From contig JAMPIT010000566.1 of the NCBI GenBank assembly GCA_026261815.1, forward strand, positions 25,941,001-26,005,000: DNA of 64,000 nt, read 5' to 3'. The translations under genes and the position numbers were made by a program. Below the pieces are notes generated by a model, which saw nothing but the letters and a program-made list of their open reading frames with translations, was not told the origin of the DNA and searched no databases. This document shows, in pieces, positions 36,171 through 48,760 of the stretch; position 1 is the stretch's first letter, and each line of letters begins with the position of its first letter. The stretch comes from Monarcha castaneiventris obscurior (taxonomy: Eukaryota > Chordata > Aves > Passeriformes > Monarchidae).

Positions 36171-39100
36171 GGGGTGATAGGGGCTTTGGAAATAGTGGGG
36201 AGCATTAGACTTGCATGCAGCTTACTTGTTTCAAAAGTCTGGGAGCCACATTCCATTTGTCAGCATGGCACCAAAGAGAAATAGGAAATGAGAGATCGGA
36301 TTCAACAAGGGATGAGGCCTATGGGGTAGCAACATTAAGGAGCAGTTCCCTTAAATGTCAGATCCATCTGTGGGAAATGCTGAGCATCTCTAGGCTCCTC
36401 AGTAGCCCAAGAATCAAAAAGTATTTGTGGGTTTCCAAAGACTTATTGGAGATACTCAATTTCTTTCAAGACTAGAGCTCCCTCATCACTCCCTCCTTTT
36501 GCCTTTCTGTTCCTCCTACAGTTGAAATGTCTGATACTTACTAACTAAATCATTAACTGAGTTAAGCATTTTAATAGGCTAAGTAATTATAACCCATGGT
36601 CATAATAAATGATAGGAAGAGGGGGGTTTCAATTAAGAAATATTTTCCCACCCCTGTGTAGCATATGACCTTCAATGTATAGGTCATATTTCTCATTCTG
36701 CCACCCTGAGGGAACTGCTTCCCTTTATATATATTAAAAAAATTGTTAATGGTGCACTTGTAATCACATGGCTGCATTTGAACGAATCTCATTCCAGACT
36801 TTCCCTGGAGGGTTTAATTATTCTGCTTTGTGCAGAATACACCCAGTTGTAATTCTGTGTGTCTGACTGCAGCTGCTAGTTCATTTGAGCATCTATTCTC
36901 CCAACCAAGTGCACAAAGAAATGTGGTGCAACATTCATACGAACAGCTTAATGAACAACTGTGAATGGAACCTCTCAAACAACAACTATATGTACTTTTC
37001 TGTAGAACAGCAGATCATAATTGTGAGCTACCCCTATATGGGAAGAAAACATGGTCTCAGTTCTCTTCATTATGCAAATTACGGGTTTTTTGGGTTTTTT
37101 TGGTCAAAGATATTTTAAAAAACCAAAAATTGAAAAGGAGCCCCTTCCCTGATATCCTCCTATTAAAAGTCCGGGTCAAAGACTGACATCTGCTACCCTT
37201 CTATAAATCTAGAGATGATACCTGGATTCCAGCAGAGCAGTTCAGGATTTATACCAACTTCAATGATTCAATGAGAGCTAATTTGGCCTTCTAAATATGT
37301 AATTGTTCTTAGTGGGGAAAAAAAAAAAAATCTATTAATCCCTCACAGCAGTCACTGATTGTGGCATTTTAACAGTAAGAGCCGGGATGATTGAGTGTTT
37401 TCAGTGCTTACTGACAGATGGTCATTGTGTTACAAAACAGCCTCCAATAAATAATGACCATATCCACATGAGAGATGGAAAATAGTTCTTTATTGTCAAT
37501 CCTTTTTTGCTGCATATAATGAAGTAGAAATGTTCCTTCAATTCCATTTTATTGTAATACTGAAAGGCAAAAATTTCAATTTGAATAAAAAGTGATAAGA
37601 ATTTGAAAGCAGAAATGTTTCAAGTTTTTATTTGTTTGCTTTCCTATTTCTTCAAATCTAATAAACATTGTGGTTAATATTATTCAATTTTTATTTCATA
37701 GTATACATTTCCCTTCAGGTGCCACCGAAGCTTCTTTTGAAAGATCACAAGTAAGCTCAAGGCAAAGATATGGTTTCACAGTCGCAAGGTGACAGGTTTG
37801 AAACTTACTCCTCATAATATGATGAGCATGAGTGCACAGTGGTCTGTATGACTGGGAAAGAGGTTTCATTTTAATCACAGTGCTTCAGAACATAATCTGT
37901 ACTAACACAGAGCTGTGTTAGTCAATCACAGAGCTGTGAATTGATTACAGTTACTAATGATACTACAGAAGTTACGACTCTTATACTGTAAATGAATCTG
38001 AAGCATCAAGTGTGTTCAATAGGTACCTCAAAAATGTTAGTACATGTCTTATTGTACACTAGGAACAGCACAGAAGTCTGACTATTTCTGCCTGGGTGGG
38101 AGGTGAGAGTCAGATAAGGGGAACAGGTTGTCTTGTATCAGGTTGTTGATGAATAAAAGGAGCATTTTTCACAAGCACTGAGGCTGACTTACTGAACACA
38201 TGCAGACTTCAAATTTTGAGAATAAATTGTTGATCAGTAGTTATCCTGATTTGCACTGCAAAAAGTCTCAACAATCCAACTGAGCTGAAGTAGAATGATG
38301 AAGCACAACTGGAAAAATTATTGCACAGCTATTTGTTTACATGTTGACGGCTCAGGAGTTCTAAAGTAGCTAAACTGTTTTTTGGTCTTGAAAAGAGCAG
38401 GTAAAGCTAAACATATGGAATAAACATATCTATGAAGCAAGAAGGATTACTGTCAGCTCTCAGAACCAAACTATCCTTCAGCAGTAATTTTCAGCCGTGT
38501 CTTGCACAATCTACAGCAAAAACACTCATGACTTCCACCAACTCTTTATCTGTGCTGGACCTGATTGCTCACCTCTTCACATTTGCACTTCACTACATGT
38601 TAATGTTTGAGGTTTTAAACTGGATTATTTTACTGACTCTTACTTTGTAATCAGGGGAAAAAGTAAAACTATCAAAGCCACAAGCATCTTGCCTACAAAA
38701 GTTTTCAGGGCACACTTTACATGAAGTTCACTACTATGGAGGTCAATGATCAGACTGAAATCAGAAACTTCTATGTGTCTGAATGACCCCTTCCAGTTGC
38801 CAGGGCTCTTGGGTCACAACCTGTGGGTTTTATATCCCTCTATGTGTTTACATCTGTTTAAATTAGGATTTGTCTGAACTAGGTTCTGCAATTAGAAACA
38901 AGGAGCTGTGCTTTTAATAGAGGCTATAATGAGTTCTCAGAGCAAGTCACTTGACCCCAAAAAGCTGTGGGAAATATTTTCTATGGTGGTTCCCACTTGT
39001 TTCTGATAATGAAGTAGCCTCTTCAAGACCAACTAATCTCAGTAAAGGTGAGAGACATTCTCATATCCATTAAGTAACCATTTATAATTCAGAAGAACAT

Positions 39101-39337
39101 TTATGAAAGCAGCAGCATGTCTTTTGTCTTCTATATACAGGACAACATTCAATGTTTATACTAAGTGAGTGCTTTTGGTACAACTTGTTGGCAGGTTGAA
39201 ATCCTGTGGGGAAATGAGTTCATGGCTTCATCACCTGTTAGAGAGCTATCACAGCTCACCCTTAGCTAGCAATCTCATTGACCTTGAAAGCTGAATGATA
39301 CAGAGGTTTACCTTACCATATTTGAAAGGCGGTATTG
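36171..39337. other. AT-rich non-coding stretch containing a double palindrome
   Basis: No supported exon or mobile element. The segment around 36780-36870 has a moderate-complexity texture, but conservation cannot be judged from one sequence. Two adjacent palindromes lie at 37902-37944. Confidence 0.5.
37902..37944. repeat. Two adjacent palindromes with the same core
   Basis: The first unit, ctaacacagagctgtgttag (37902-37921), has 8-bp perfect arms around GAGC. The second (37922-37944) reads TCAATCACAG-AGC-TGTGAATTGA, with arms pairing apart from one inserted base. Both share the core CACAGAGCTGTG. No flanking transposon or gene is recognised, so the role is unknown. Confidence 0.75.
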
Positions 39338-40050
39338 TAGAATCACACAATGGTTTGGTGTGGAAGAGACCTTAAAGACCATCTTGTTCCAACCCCCCTG
39401 CCATGGACAGGGACTTCACATTTGGGACAGGGACCTTCCACTACCAAAGGGAGCACAGATTCTCTATCCACCCTGGCCTTGAGTACTTCCAGGGGTGGGG
39501 CATCCACAACATCCCTGGGAAACCTGTTCCAATGTCTCAACAACCTTCACCGTAGATATTTTCCTAATATCTAATTTAAACCTGCCTTCTATCAGTTTAA
39601 AGCCATTACCCCTTATCCTGTTACTACAGCCTTTGTAAAAGTCCTTCTCCTTCTCTCTTGTTGCCCCCTTTAGGTACTGGAGAGTGCTCTAAGGTCTCCC
39701 CAGGGCCTTCTCTTCTCCAGGCTGAACAACCCCAACTCTCTCAGCCTGTTTTCATAGGAGAGGACTGCCAGCCATCTCATCATCTTCCTCTGGACTCATT
39801 CCAACAGGTCCATGTCCTTCCTCTGCTGGGAACCCCAGAGCTGGATGCAGCAGTGCAGGTGGAGACTCACAAGAGCAGAGTAAGGGGTGAGGAGCACTTC
39901 CATTGATCTGCTTCCCACACTGCTTTGGATGCAGCCCAGGACAGGGCTGGCTATCTGGGCTGCGAGTGCACATTGCTGGGTCATGTTGAGCTTCTTGTCA
40001 GTCAACCTCCCCAAGTCCTTCTCAGGGCTGCTCTCAATCTTATCTTCATG
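39338..40050 (-). mobile_element. CR1 LINE fragment, about 710 bp
   Basis: The plus strand shows antisense CR1 from its tail inward. It starts TAGAATCACACAATGGTTTGG, then 'agaccttaaagaccatcttgttcc' and 'ccatggacagggac'. Next come 'ccacaacatccctgggaaacctgttcc', 'cttctcttctccaggctgaacaacccc' and 'tgggaaccccagagctggatgcagca'. It fades after 'cccaagtccttctcagggctgctctc'. In the sense direction the word HWNRFPRDVVDAPPLEVLKA of the ORF2 C-terminus is readable at about 39455-39535. The block order is intact, but frameshifts interrupt the frame. It ends about 100 bp from a plus-strand CR1 tail. Confidence 0.95.
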
Positions 40051-40149
40051 TGCCTTCATTTCAAGGCTGCAACAAAGCAAAATGGATCTTGTAATAGCAG
40101 TATCTGGACAGAAAGATGACTCCTGGCTCTTGGCAATTTCGAGACCTTT

Positions 40150-40196
40150 ATTCTTATGTCTTTTCCAGCCTAAAGAATTCTATGATTCTAAGATTC
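40150..40196 (+). mobile_element. CR1 LINE 3' tail, very short copy
   Basis: The words 'gtcttttccagcctaaag', 'aattctatgattctaagattc' match the extreme 3' end of CR1 in the plus orientation. Only about 50 bp is clearly CR1; the sequence between it and the minus-strand CR1 (40051-40149) is unassigned and could be the rest of this copy in decayed form. Confidence 0.75.
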
Positions 40197-41589
40197 ATTG
40201 CCATAATTTAAGTATGTCATTGTTTGTAACCTAAGTGTATGAGAAAATGTATGAAAAAAGAAAAGCAACACAGACAGAGACAAAATCACTTGCTTCCTAA
40301 TTTTCGACTGCCATGATCTTGTGAAACTACTTTCCTGTCCAGTGGTACCTTTGATATGTTCTCTGATTGTACCCAAACAGAGCTAAATCTTGCTTTATCT
40401 TCTCACAGAACTCTCATCCACGTATTATATCCATGTATGAAAAGCAGAGGGAGACATGGGAAGTATTTTTTCTCCAAATAACAGGATTTGGAGCTATCAT
40501 GGGCTGTACAGGGAAAGGAGAATGTTTGTAACACGTGAAGACATATAATGGAATAGAATTTGCAGGCCTTTTGTCAAGCTTGAATTGAGAATTGCAGCGT
40601 TCCTATAAGGGCTTTATTTGTAGTAACACCTAAGGAGAACATGTTAAGTTTACAGACACGTGCACACACACATTCACAAAGTGTATCTCTATGCAATACC
40701 ACACTTAAGACAATACAGTTTTTTCCATGCCAAGTGCTGTGTGCCATAGATCACTGTCTCAGCACAAAACACACAAACTCCACCAGAGTATACTCGGTTC
40801 CTAGACATGATTTTTCCAAAACTAATTTTTTCCTTGCCTCTCTGGAGAGCTTTGAGTCTTGAAGCCCTGTTGTGTCTCAGACTGTGGGCATGCTTTTCTC
40901 CACTGAGGGCTAAATGAGCATCTCTTATATTCCCATACTGTGGGAGAATGCTTGGCAGTTTTTCAGCATCATTTTGAATTCTGCCCCAGCATTCTTACAA
41001 GCTCATTTGAGTTTGGTGCCATCCTTAGTTTTATATAAGTTCTTGTTCAGGCATCTATTCAAATAACAAATATTTGGAAAAGAAGTGGGTCTCAGATGCC
41101 TCTTAAGAAGAGATCCAATGTGGAATCTCTCCTTCCTGCCAGTGATTATTTTCTTGGAACTTACTTTCAGCCATCTCTTTATCTACTTTATTGTGAACCA
41201 AGGTTGCTGACAGCCGCCTACAATCTGACTGATGACATATGATTCAGGTAGGTGGACTTCATGTTCAGTAACAAATTAGCTGGACCACTGGGTTCAAAGT
41301 GACAAGAGCATGCAGTTCAGTTTTCAGCCACATAGTAGCTTTCTTTCAGGGTTAATACTGGGGAAAATAGTATCTTTATTAATGAGCTGTACAATCAATA
41401 TATTTGTGCATAATAGACAACAAATTCTGTGTATGCAGCAGGATGAAGAAGAGTCAATGCTTCAGTAAATCTCTAGAGGACAGGGCTGATGTGTCAGTGG
41501 ATGCTGGCAGCCTGAAGGAATGGGCTGGCAGAAGATTAACATTGTTCAAAAACAAATTAAAATTTTGGATCCCCAGTGGAAAGCCCCTA
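40197..41589. other. Non-coding stretch, no gene seen
   Basis: No supported exon or RNA gene. The last 150 bases could belong to a decayed extension of the CR1 copy that follows, but this is not clear enough to annotate. Confidence 0.5.
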
Positions 41590-41930
41590 TGCAGCAGAAC
41601 AGGTTGGGGGCTGATTGGACAGGAAGCAGTTGTGCCCATGGGCACAAGAAGTTTCAATAGTTTGCCTTGGTGCTAAAGGAATCCAACCTTATCACCCTCT
41701 CCAACTCCCAGAAAGGAAGTTGTAGCAAGGTGGGGGCCAGTCTCTTCTCAAAAGTAACAAGTGATAGGATGAGAGGAAATGGCCTCAAGTTGTGCCAGGG
41801 AGGTTTAGATTGGCGGTATTTAAAAAACTTGTAGATATGACATTTAGAGACATGGTTTAATGATGGACTTAATTTACTGTCAGACTCAATCTCAGAGGTC
41901 TTTTCCGACCTAAACAATTCTATGATTCTC
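41590..41930 (+). mobile_element. CR1 LINE 3' fragment with internal deletion
   Basis: CR1 words in the plus orientation: 'gggggctgattggacaggaagcag', then 'caacttctcaaaagtaacaagtgataggatgagaggaaatgg'-type sequence, 'cctcaagttgtgccagggaggttt', and the 3' end 'ggtcttttccgacctaaac' plus 'aattctatgattct'. About half of the expected interval between the first and second blocks is missing, so it carries a deletion or a rearrangement. Dead copy. Confidence 0.85.
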
Positions 41931-44900
41931 CTTTTCTCCCCTGAGTACAGTGCCTCTTTCCTCATGAGAAATTTGGAGTCAGGAACTGGAAGTCTAGAAC
42001 AGCCAGTATGGAAACCCAGTTTAGTCCTGCCTGCCTGTCCAGAGACAATGCACCTAAAAGGCAGGTCTTGTGTAATTTCCTTATAGGAACTGACTCCTCA
42101 GCAGGATCTGGCCTTTTATTCTTTTACTCCTATACAGGGATTACATAAAATACTAGATAAATATGTCCTTTTTTTTTGTTGTTTTGTTTTTTGTATTGGC
42201 AGATCTTATTTGAATGTTTGCCAGGACTCTTGTAAACACACAGAAGTAAGTAAATTATCTGTGGGCCGTAAAAATCAGCTGGGGTCAAATCCTGAACTTA
42301 ACCGAAGATCTCTGTAAAATCATGGACTTAAACTAGACCCACATGCCCCAGCTACAAATCAACATCTCTGTTGAAAAAATAAGCCTGCCACAGAGTGTTA
42401 CATTTTTCTAGAAAAGCAAGCACACCTACATGAGATATTTGATATAAAGGATCCATCATTGTGCCTTTTATCAAGTAAATAGAATGTCCTTCCCACCTCA
42501 GAGAAGCTGAGGTCTGGATGTTTGTCTCCCCCAGGAGACAAAAGATACACTCTTTTCAGGATGCATGATGCCTGACTTTGCTAACTACTCCTGCCTGATG
42601 AGAACTCAGGGGTTCCACAGGACAGAAGCTTAAGGCATACGGAAGTTTTTAAACTTCAAGAGCTACTTTTGGGACGTTGTCTTGATCGTTGATGATATGG
42701 CATCTAGCATGTTACTTAGGATAATTCTAAAACCCAAGGAGCCCCAGTCTCAGCATGAACACAGAAGATATGTTTCAAATGCACTTATTTCCATATTGCC
42801 TTTTTTTATTTTTTCCCTTTTCTAACTGCTCAATTCATATTACAGACATGGGAGCTATGTTAGTAAAAGCTAGACATGATTAAATACTTTCAGTAATTGT
42901 GTTACTAAAATATAAATTTAGATGACAGGAGGAGTAATTTGTATTCAAGATACTTTTAACTGCATTGACTGATTGTGACTAGATTCATTAGGCAAGAATT
43001 TAGACCAAATTTATACTCAGGCTACATGGTCAGAACCATGAAGAAGGTCATGATATCTGGAAATTTCCAAAGCACTTACCCAAACTTACCCATCCACCGA
43101 TGAATGTTTTCCTGTCCTGTCAGATTAGGCAACTCTTTGCCTGCCTATTTGATTTGTAAGGCTTAGACCACTCTTTTAGGGAGGGCCTGCACTAAAACCA
43201 GCTAGGGATGCTTTTAATTCAAGCAAACCACGTGGAGCTGTATTCCTGAAAGGATACAAAATCAGCTCCCCTAGTTTTTGAAATAATTTCCGGACCACCA
43301 AGTTGTACTATGTTGTGAGACAGAGGAGCTGTAACTCCATAAAGTCATTTAGTAGCTGTGGCAATTTCATTGCCACAACTTTCTAGCCTAGTGGTTTGGT
43401 CACATTTAGACAGGGAGAAAGTTGCATTCCAATACTCATTTTTGGAAACATGTAAGTAATTTATATTGAGTGTTAATTAGAAAGAGTCTGCAAAACATTT
43501 CTCCCCTTCTTCTGGGAGTATATGACAGATGCAGCACTTTTCTTTCTGTACTTTAATGAGTATCAGGAGACAGGTGACTACATATCCAGGTAGACTGAGA
43601 AGGGGCTAGAGCCCAAATAAAACAGAGTGAGGACACAAGCATTAGCTAATAACTGTCACATGAACATTGCTATGACAGAAATGTACCCGTGCTTGTCAGA
43701 TTTTCCCTGTTGATACTTCAAAAGACCTCAGCAGTTCTCCTGCATCACAGAACAAATATCCATTAGTGAGGTCTTTTCAGAGAAGAGTGGACTTATGAAA
43801 AGGTATGTTTGTGAAGACTTGAAATTATGTGTAAATTCAGACTGCATCCAATAAACACTTCCAGCTAGAAAAGGTGAAAAAGATGTTGAAATACTGAAAT
43901 ATTCTGTTTTGGTATTTTAAAGGACTTTTTTTTCAAAAATTAATCATAGAGGTTATGGTATAATTTCATTTAACAACATTTTCTTTTTTATCATAAAAAT
44001 CTGATTGAAAATTAAACTAAATTAACAGGAAAGGAAATGGGAAAGTGCTAAGAAGGGACTTTACTCACATATATGAGAACCAAACCAAGCTACTTAAGAT
44101 TGAAATAAATATGTCTAACTAATTCAAGATGAGGTTCTTTTGTTTACTGTAATAAATCAAAAATCCTCAAAAAGTCAAATCATAACTTGACCAAACTTTT
44201 TGCCTATGACACTTCACAGCAAAATGCATGATTTGACCAGATCCAGCATACATTCATGGGTTGGTGAAAAGGCCAAACCACAGTGGGGAGGACAGACAGT
44301 CTTTGCTAATGATCTAATTCTCACAGCCACAGTATAAGCCAGCACTGGGATTTATTTATTTCTTCTCAAAAGGAAAATCCTGCATATACAGAGAACAGCA
44401 GAACTGGAAGAAAAGCATTTCTTTCTATTTTGTTCAGCTATTGTCAAATAGTTATGCTCAGGTGGTGTTTTCTTTTTAAAAATTATATATTTAAAACACA
44501 AAGCCATGAAATGTTTAATACCATTCTGGAAAACTGATTTGTACAGAGTTTAGTTACATTTATTATTTAACAAGCGAATGGCAAAACTTACTTTAAGTTC
44601 CTCAGAGCATTTCAGATATTAGCAGGCTTTATAGAGATAAGAATAACAGGATTACTAGGGATGCCAATACTATACAGCAGAATTAAAAGCTACAATTAAT
44701 ATGGCTATTACTATCACTTTAGAACTATGCTACAATCTATTATGCTTTCTTAGCAAGTTAATGAAATTCTTTGTCCCACACACAAAGGATCTGCAGTATA
44801 ATAAAGTTATTAAAGAAAGTAATTAAACCTTTTAGAATAAAAAAGGATCACTGGCAAAAAAAAAAGGTAAATGCATTTTACTTACTCAACAATCATACTA

Positions 44901-47900
44901 TTGTTTTGTAAACAATACAAAATTTTAAAAGGCTTATCACTTCATGCTGTACACAGATCTTTTGAAAAATATCGGTGCATGTATTTCTCTGAACATCTAA
45001 ATCAGTTTTTAAAAACAAAGTTTTGCTTAAAATCTGCAATAGGAATGTAACTACAGCAACTAAAAAACACCAAGTGCTATTTCAGGAGTAACAAGTACGG
45101 TATACAAGCTTTAAAAAATTTCTCATGCCAATAGATGTTGTTTTTCTTTTATTGTGGCTTAATATGGTTTCAGAATTCTCTTGGCTTTAAGACCAATAAC
45201 TTTTTAAAGTGTAGTAAGTATCTGATTCCTCTTACCTTGTGCTGAAGGCGATTTGTTAGGCGTTTCGGTTTTTTCACATTAAAAATTAAGCAATAAGGCA
45301 CAATGTGGAGGAGTGATTATCTGATGATAATCCCAGCATCCTGAAATTGCTTTATTGCAAATATAAATATATTTTAGATTGTTCACTGGATATTAAGGGC
45401 ATTAGCATGCCCATAGAGTTTAATCTTCCCCTTTAGAATATTAAATTCATAAGGCTTTTTTTTTTTGTCTAAGCTATTTTTTAATGTGAAAGACAGGACT
45501 TCATATACTCAAGAAATACTGTAATTGGCTGGTGCATATTCCACTGGGGAGATTAATTTACAAGCACTGTACAGTTCTGCTAAAACTACTTCTCAACACT
45601 TCAAAATGTCAATAGTATATTTTCCCAGCCCTGTAAACACATTTTGATACACAATATAAACTTTAATGGTAGTTTTAAGACACCTCTGGGGGTATGGTTA
45701 TTTAAGCAATAAGACACAGTAGGGTGTGAATTATGGTATAATAATTCCCTACCAACTGCATTGTTAGGCACAAGGCCAAAGGCCAAGGGACCAATGAACA
45801 CACTAGGTGTGAATTATGACATCATAAGTCACACTGTAGAGTGTCTTACTGACATTAGAGAAATATTTAAAACATGCTTTAAAGCAAATACCTTATTCCC
45901 ATACTACTGTATTTTAATGGAATATCCTGAAAAATCTTTCCAAGTAAAAAGTTAGCCTTTATGTAACCTGGAATTAGAAATGAAATTGAAACAAAACAAA
46001 ACAAAAAAGGTCTTCTAAGTTTGTCATACTGCACTGTGGTGACACACTTTAAAGAACAGCCCCAGAAAATATGTCTTACCCAAGTTTGTAAAAAATAGCA
46101 CAAAGGCCTTCTGCACAGGGGATTATAATCTGGTTTTCTCATTGTAGAATCAGATTGCCTGAATCATGGTTTCTCCCATGTAACTGTGTTGATGAAACTG
46201 CTAGAAAACCTACATACCTTTTTTCTGCACTTGTTCATACTGCTGTAATAGGGCACAATATGGACTTTGAATGAATAGCAAAAAAGTTCCTTAAGACCCC
46301 ATTTGAGCTCCTGCAGCTGAGGCTGCTCACAGATCTAACACAACTTTTAGTAAGGACTGCAAGTAGGATAATGTATATTTATACTGTTTTCCATTTTAAA
46401 CTCTGTTTGACAAATGCAATTTCTCCCCTCTGGGTACTCCCGCACTCCAAGAGCAGCAATGACAACAGTTGTCATCTGGAGATACAAGCTCACCTACAAA
46501 CAGTTCAGTGACTGGGAGCAAGCTCACTGCAGCAGCAGGGATTTTGGCATGATCTAAACTGGTTTCTCAGTCAGTTTTTACAGCTTGCCTTAGCCTTCCA
46601 GGCTGCTGTGGATTGATTGTTACCCGTGGCCCAGCCAGCAGTGAGCATTAGGGTTAGCAATATGATAAAGCTTACGGGAGGGCTGTTTGCCAGGCCCATT
46701 TGGAGAGAGATAAGCCTCAGGGCATGTCTGCATGTCTCAGTGCACTGAGGTGCTCAGCACTGCTAGGCTGGCTGGGTAGATGTTGTTGTGGCTATGGATA
46801 GGGATGCTGTGCCATGTAGGGATAACAACCTGCATCCTGGAAGCAATGTAGCTGCAAGGTCAGGTTAATTAGCTCTCCTGCATCCAGCACTGGAGCCATT
46901 TCATTTCGCACACACAGAGCGATCTCTGTGTGTCCCTGGTTATCTGAGCAAAAAATGGAAACCTCAGTTCTTCCACGCACAGCCTCATTCTGACATAATT
47001 GTGTAGCAGGTGAGAGTTGTTTTCTGCATAACCTCACTCATAGGGGTTACCTGCCCCCCTGGATAAAATCATTATCTGTGGCCATTTACATCAGTTAAAG
47101 GTAAAATTTGGAGACTAGAGTTCCTCATTCTCCATGACATAGAAATGATGAATCTTACATAGAGGACTTCTGTGAAGCTAACAGTGGGAACAAGGTAAAA
47201 TTCTGAGCTAACTTGGTGTCTCCCCCTCTTTGTCTTCTCAAAATCTCTGTTTTAATCTCCAGCAAGGGAAGGTGCTTAATTCTGCCTACAGCTTGATGAT
47301 ACTCATGGGAACAATTTGAGTTTTGCTGCTTTCCTGTATAAACAAACAGGCATGTGATTGCTTTTTGCTATTCAGCCTGCTTAAAACTTCTGTCAAACAT
47401 GATGGAAAAGCCTACACCTCCATGTATTTTTTCCTTTTCCAACAACTTCCAACAAAGAGTAAGCTCACAAATTTAGACCTAGCTTACATTTGAAAATATT
47501 TGTTTTATATCCACTTGCAAAACTGGGAACACTTTTTCCTGGATCTCAATAGGAACGGGACAAACAACCAAGAAAAGGGTTCCACACTGGCTCTACATAC
47601 TCTAAGAACTCAAAATAAGTAGCCCCGGAAAAAATACCTTTTAATACATATAAATTACCCCTTTTAGTGGCAAAGCAGTATTTCAAAGACTGTTGAGCAA
47701 TAACTAACAAGTTCTCAGCAGCATGTTTTTCATAAATTAACATTACTGCTCAGAACTCATGTACACTAACTAGAATGCTGCAATTTCTGAAACCATTTCA
47801 TTACATGAAATTTGAGGTATAAATGCATCACTGTGCTACCATAATAAGGACATAATACTTTGATATACCCATCTCTGCAAAGCCTTCGGGCTTGTAACAG

Positions 47901-48298
47901 TAAATCACAGACCTATTTTCATACCTCATTACCATTATGTATCTTTCCACTGACACCTGACCTTATGCATAATCAGGTATGAATCTAAAACCACACTTAC
48001 AATCTAAATGAGTGCCTCATTATTTTACATAACCCAGAATGAAATAAGATTTGAGATGTAACTGCAAAATTCACAGTTCACACATTCAGAAATGCAGGTT
48101 CATCGAAAAGAAGTAATGGTCTCTAATTCGGGACTGTGAACAGCACCAAATCACTCCTGCTCCTGGGAGCTTTGCAAGAATTTCAGAATTGGATTTTAGA
48201 AAGGATGTTGCCAGTTCTGAAAAAAATAACACAGTGTTGAAACTGTTTGGTATGTTGTTAAAGATGAACTATCAAAAAAAAAAAATGCAAGTACTGAA
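41931..48298. other. AT-rich stretch without recognised repeats or genes
   Basis: About 6.4 kb with no recognisable mobile element. A minus-strand open frame at 46792-47037 contains an exon-like portion after an acceptor-like CAG near 46990, but no secure donor. Segments such as 45225-45470 have non-repetitive texture of the sort seen in conserved non-coding elements. That is only a suspicion without comparative data. Confidence 0.45.
45723..45827 (+). repeat. Pair of 22-bp direct repeats 83 bp apart
   Basis: The copy at 45723-45744 (GGTGTGAATTAT-ggtataataa) and the copy at 45806-45827 (GGTGTGAATTAT-gacatcataa) share the first 13 bases and match at 19 of 22 overall. The intervening sequence is not duplicated. 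Origin and function are unknown. Confidence 0.7.
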
Positions 48299-48304
48299 TT
48301 TATT
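48299..48304 (-). promoter_or_regulatory. Possible polyadenylation signal AATAAA of the minus-strand gene
   Basis: TTTATT on the plus strand reads AATAAA on the minus strand, about 610 bp downstream of the stop codon of the terminal exon at 48911. It is the first canonical signal seen in that direction. The hexamer is common in AT-rich sequence, so the assignment is tentative. Confidence 0.3.
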
Positions 48305-48406
48305 ACCTGTATTTTCAAGAAAGAATGACAGCACCAATTGCATGAAGTTATAAAACACCAGAAATAAACATGTAAATAATCTTCATGGAACACAGACATC
48401 TACAAA

Positions 48407-48431
48407 GATATATATATATATGTATACATGT
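48407..48431. repeat. (TA)n microsatellite with TGTATACA
   Basis: TATATATATATA followed by TGTATACATGTATTATAATA; an alternating purine-pyrimidine tract. Confidence 0.85.
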
Positions 48432-48651
48432 ATTATAATAAACCCATTCATTAAGGAACAAGAAACATAATTTTGTACTGTATAAAACAGCTGTACAGTG
48501 TGCACACAGACTTTCCTCATCTCTCTAAAATGTCTGTCAGTCACTTCTCCCCATCATCATTTGCTTAGCATAGTTTCTTCATTGTCCATGGGAGAGCTCT
48601 AAGTGACTGTCTTGTACTTTTACACTAAGTACTTATAGTGCAGTTTGTCTC

Positions 48652-48760
48652 CATATATATATACATATGCATACATATATATACTCACCAGTGCACACAT
48701 ATATGTATACATGTATATATATGAAAAGAACAAACACACACATGTACACACACACATGAC
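48652..48760. repeat. Alternating TA / CA / TG compound microsatellite
   Basis: About 110 bp, mostly of alternating pyrimidine-purine steps: (TA)n, CATATGCATACA, GTGCACACATATATGTATACATG, (TA)n, then (CA)n with ATGTACA. Short non-alternating interruptions lie at 48684-48691 and 48724-48732. The middle contains near-palindromic TATGTATACATG-type words that can form a cruciform. Confidence 0.88.

Noticed and set aside
39343..39906. Open frames of 66-82 codons on both strands
   Set aside because: They lie inside the CR1 copy; one is the decayed end of CR1 ORF2 and the others are antisense artefacts.
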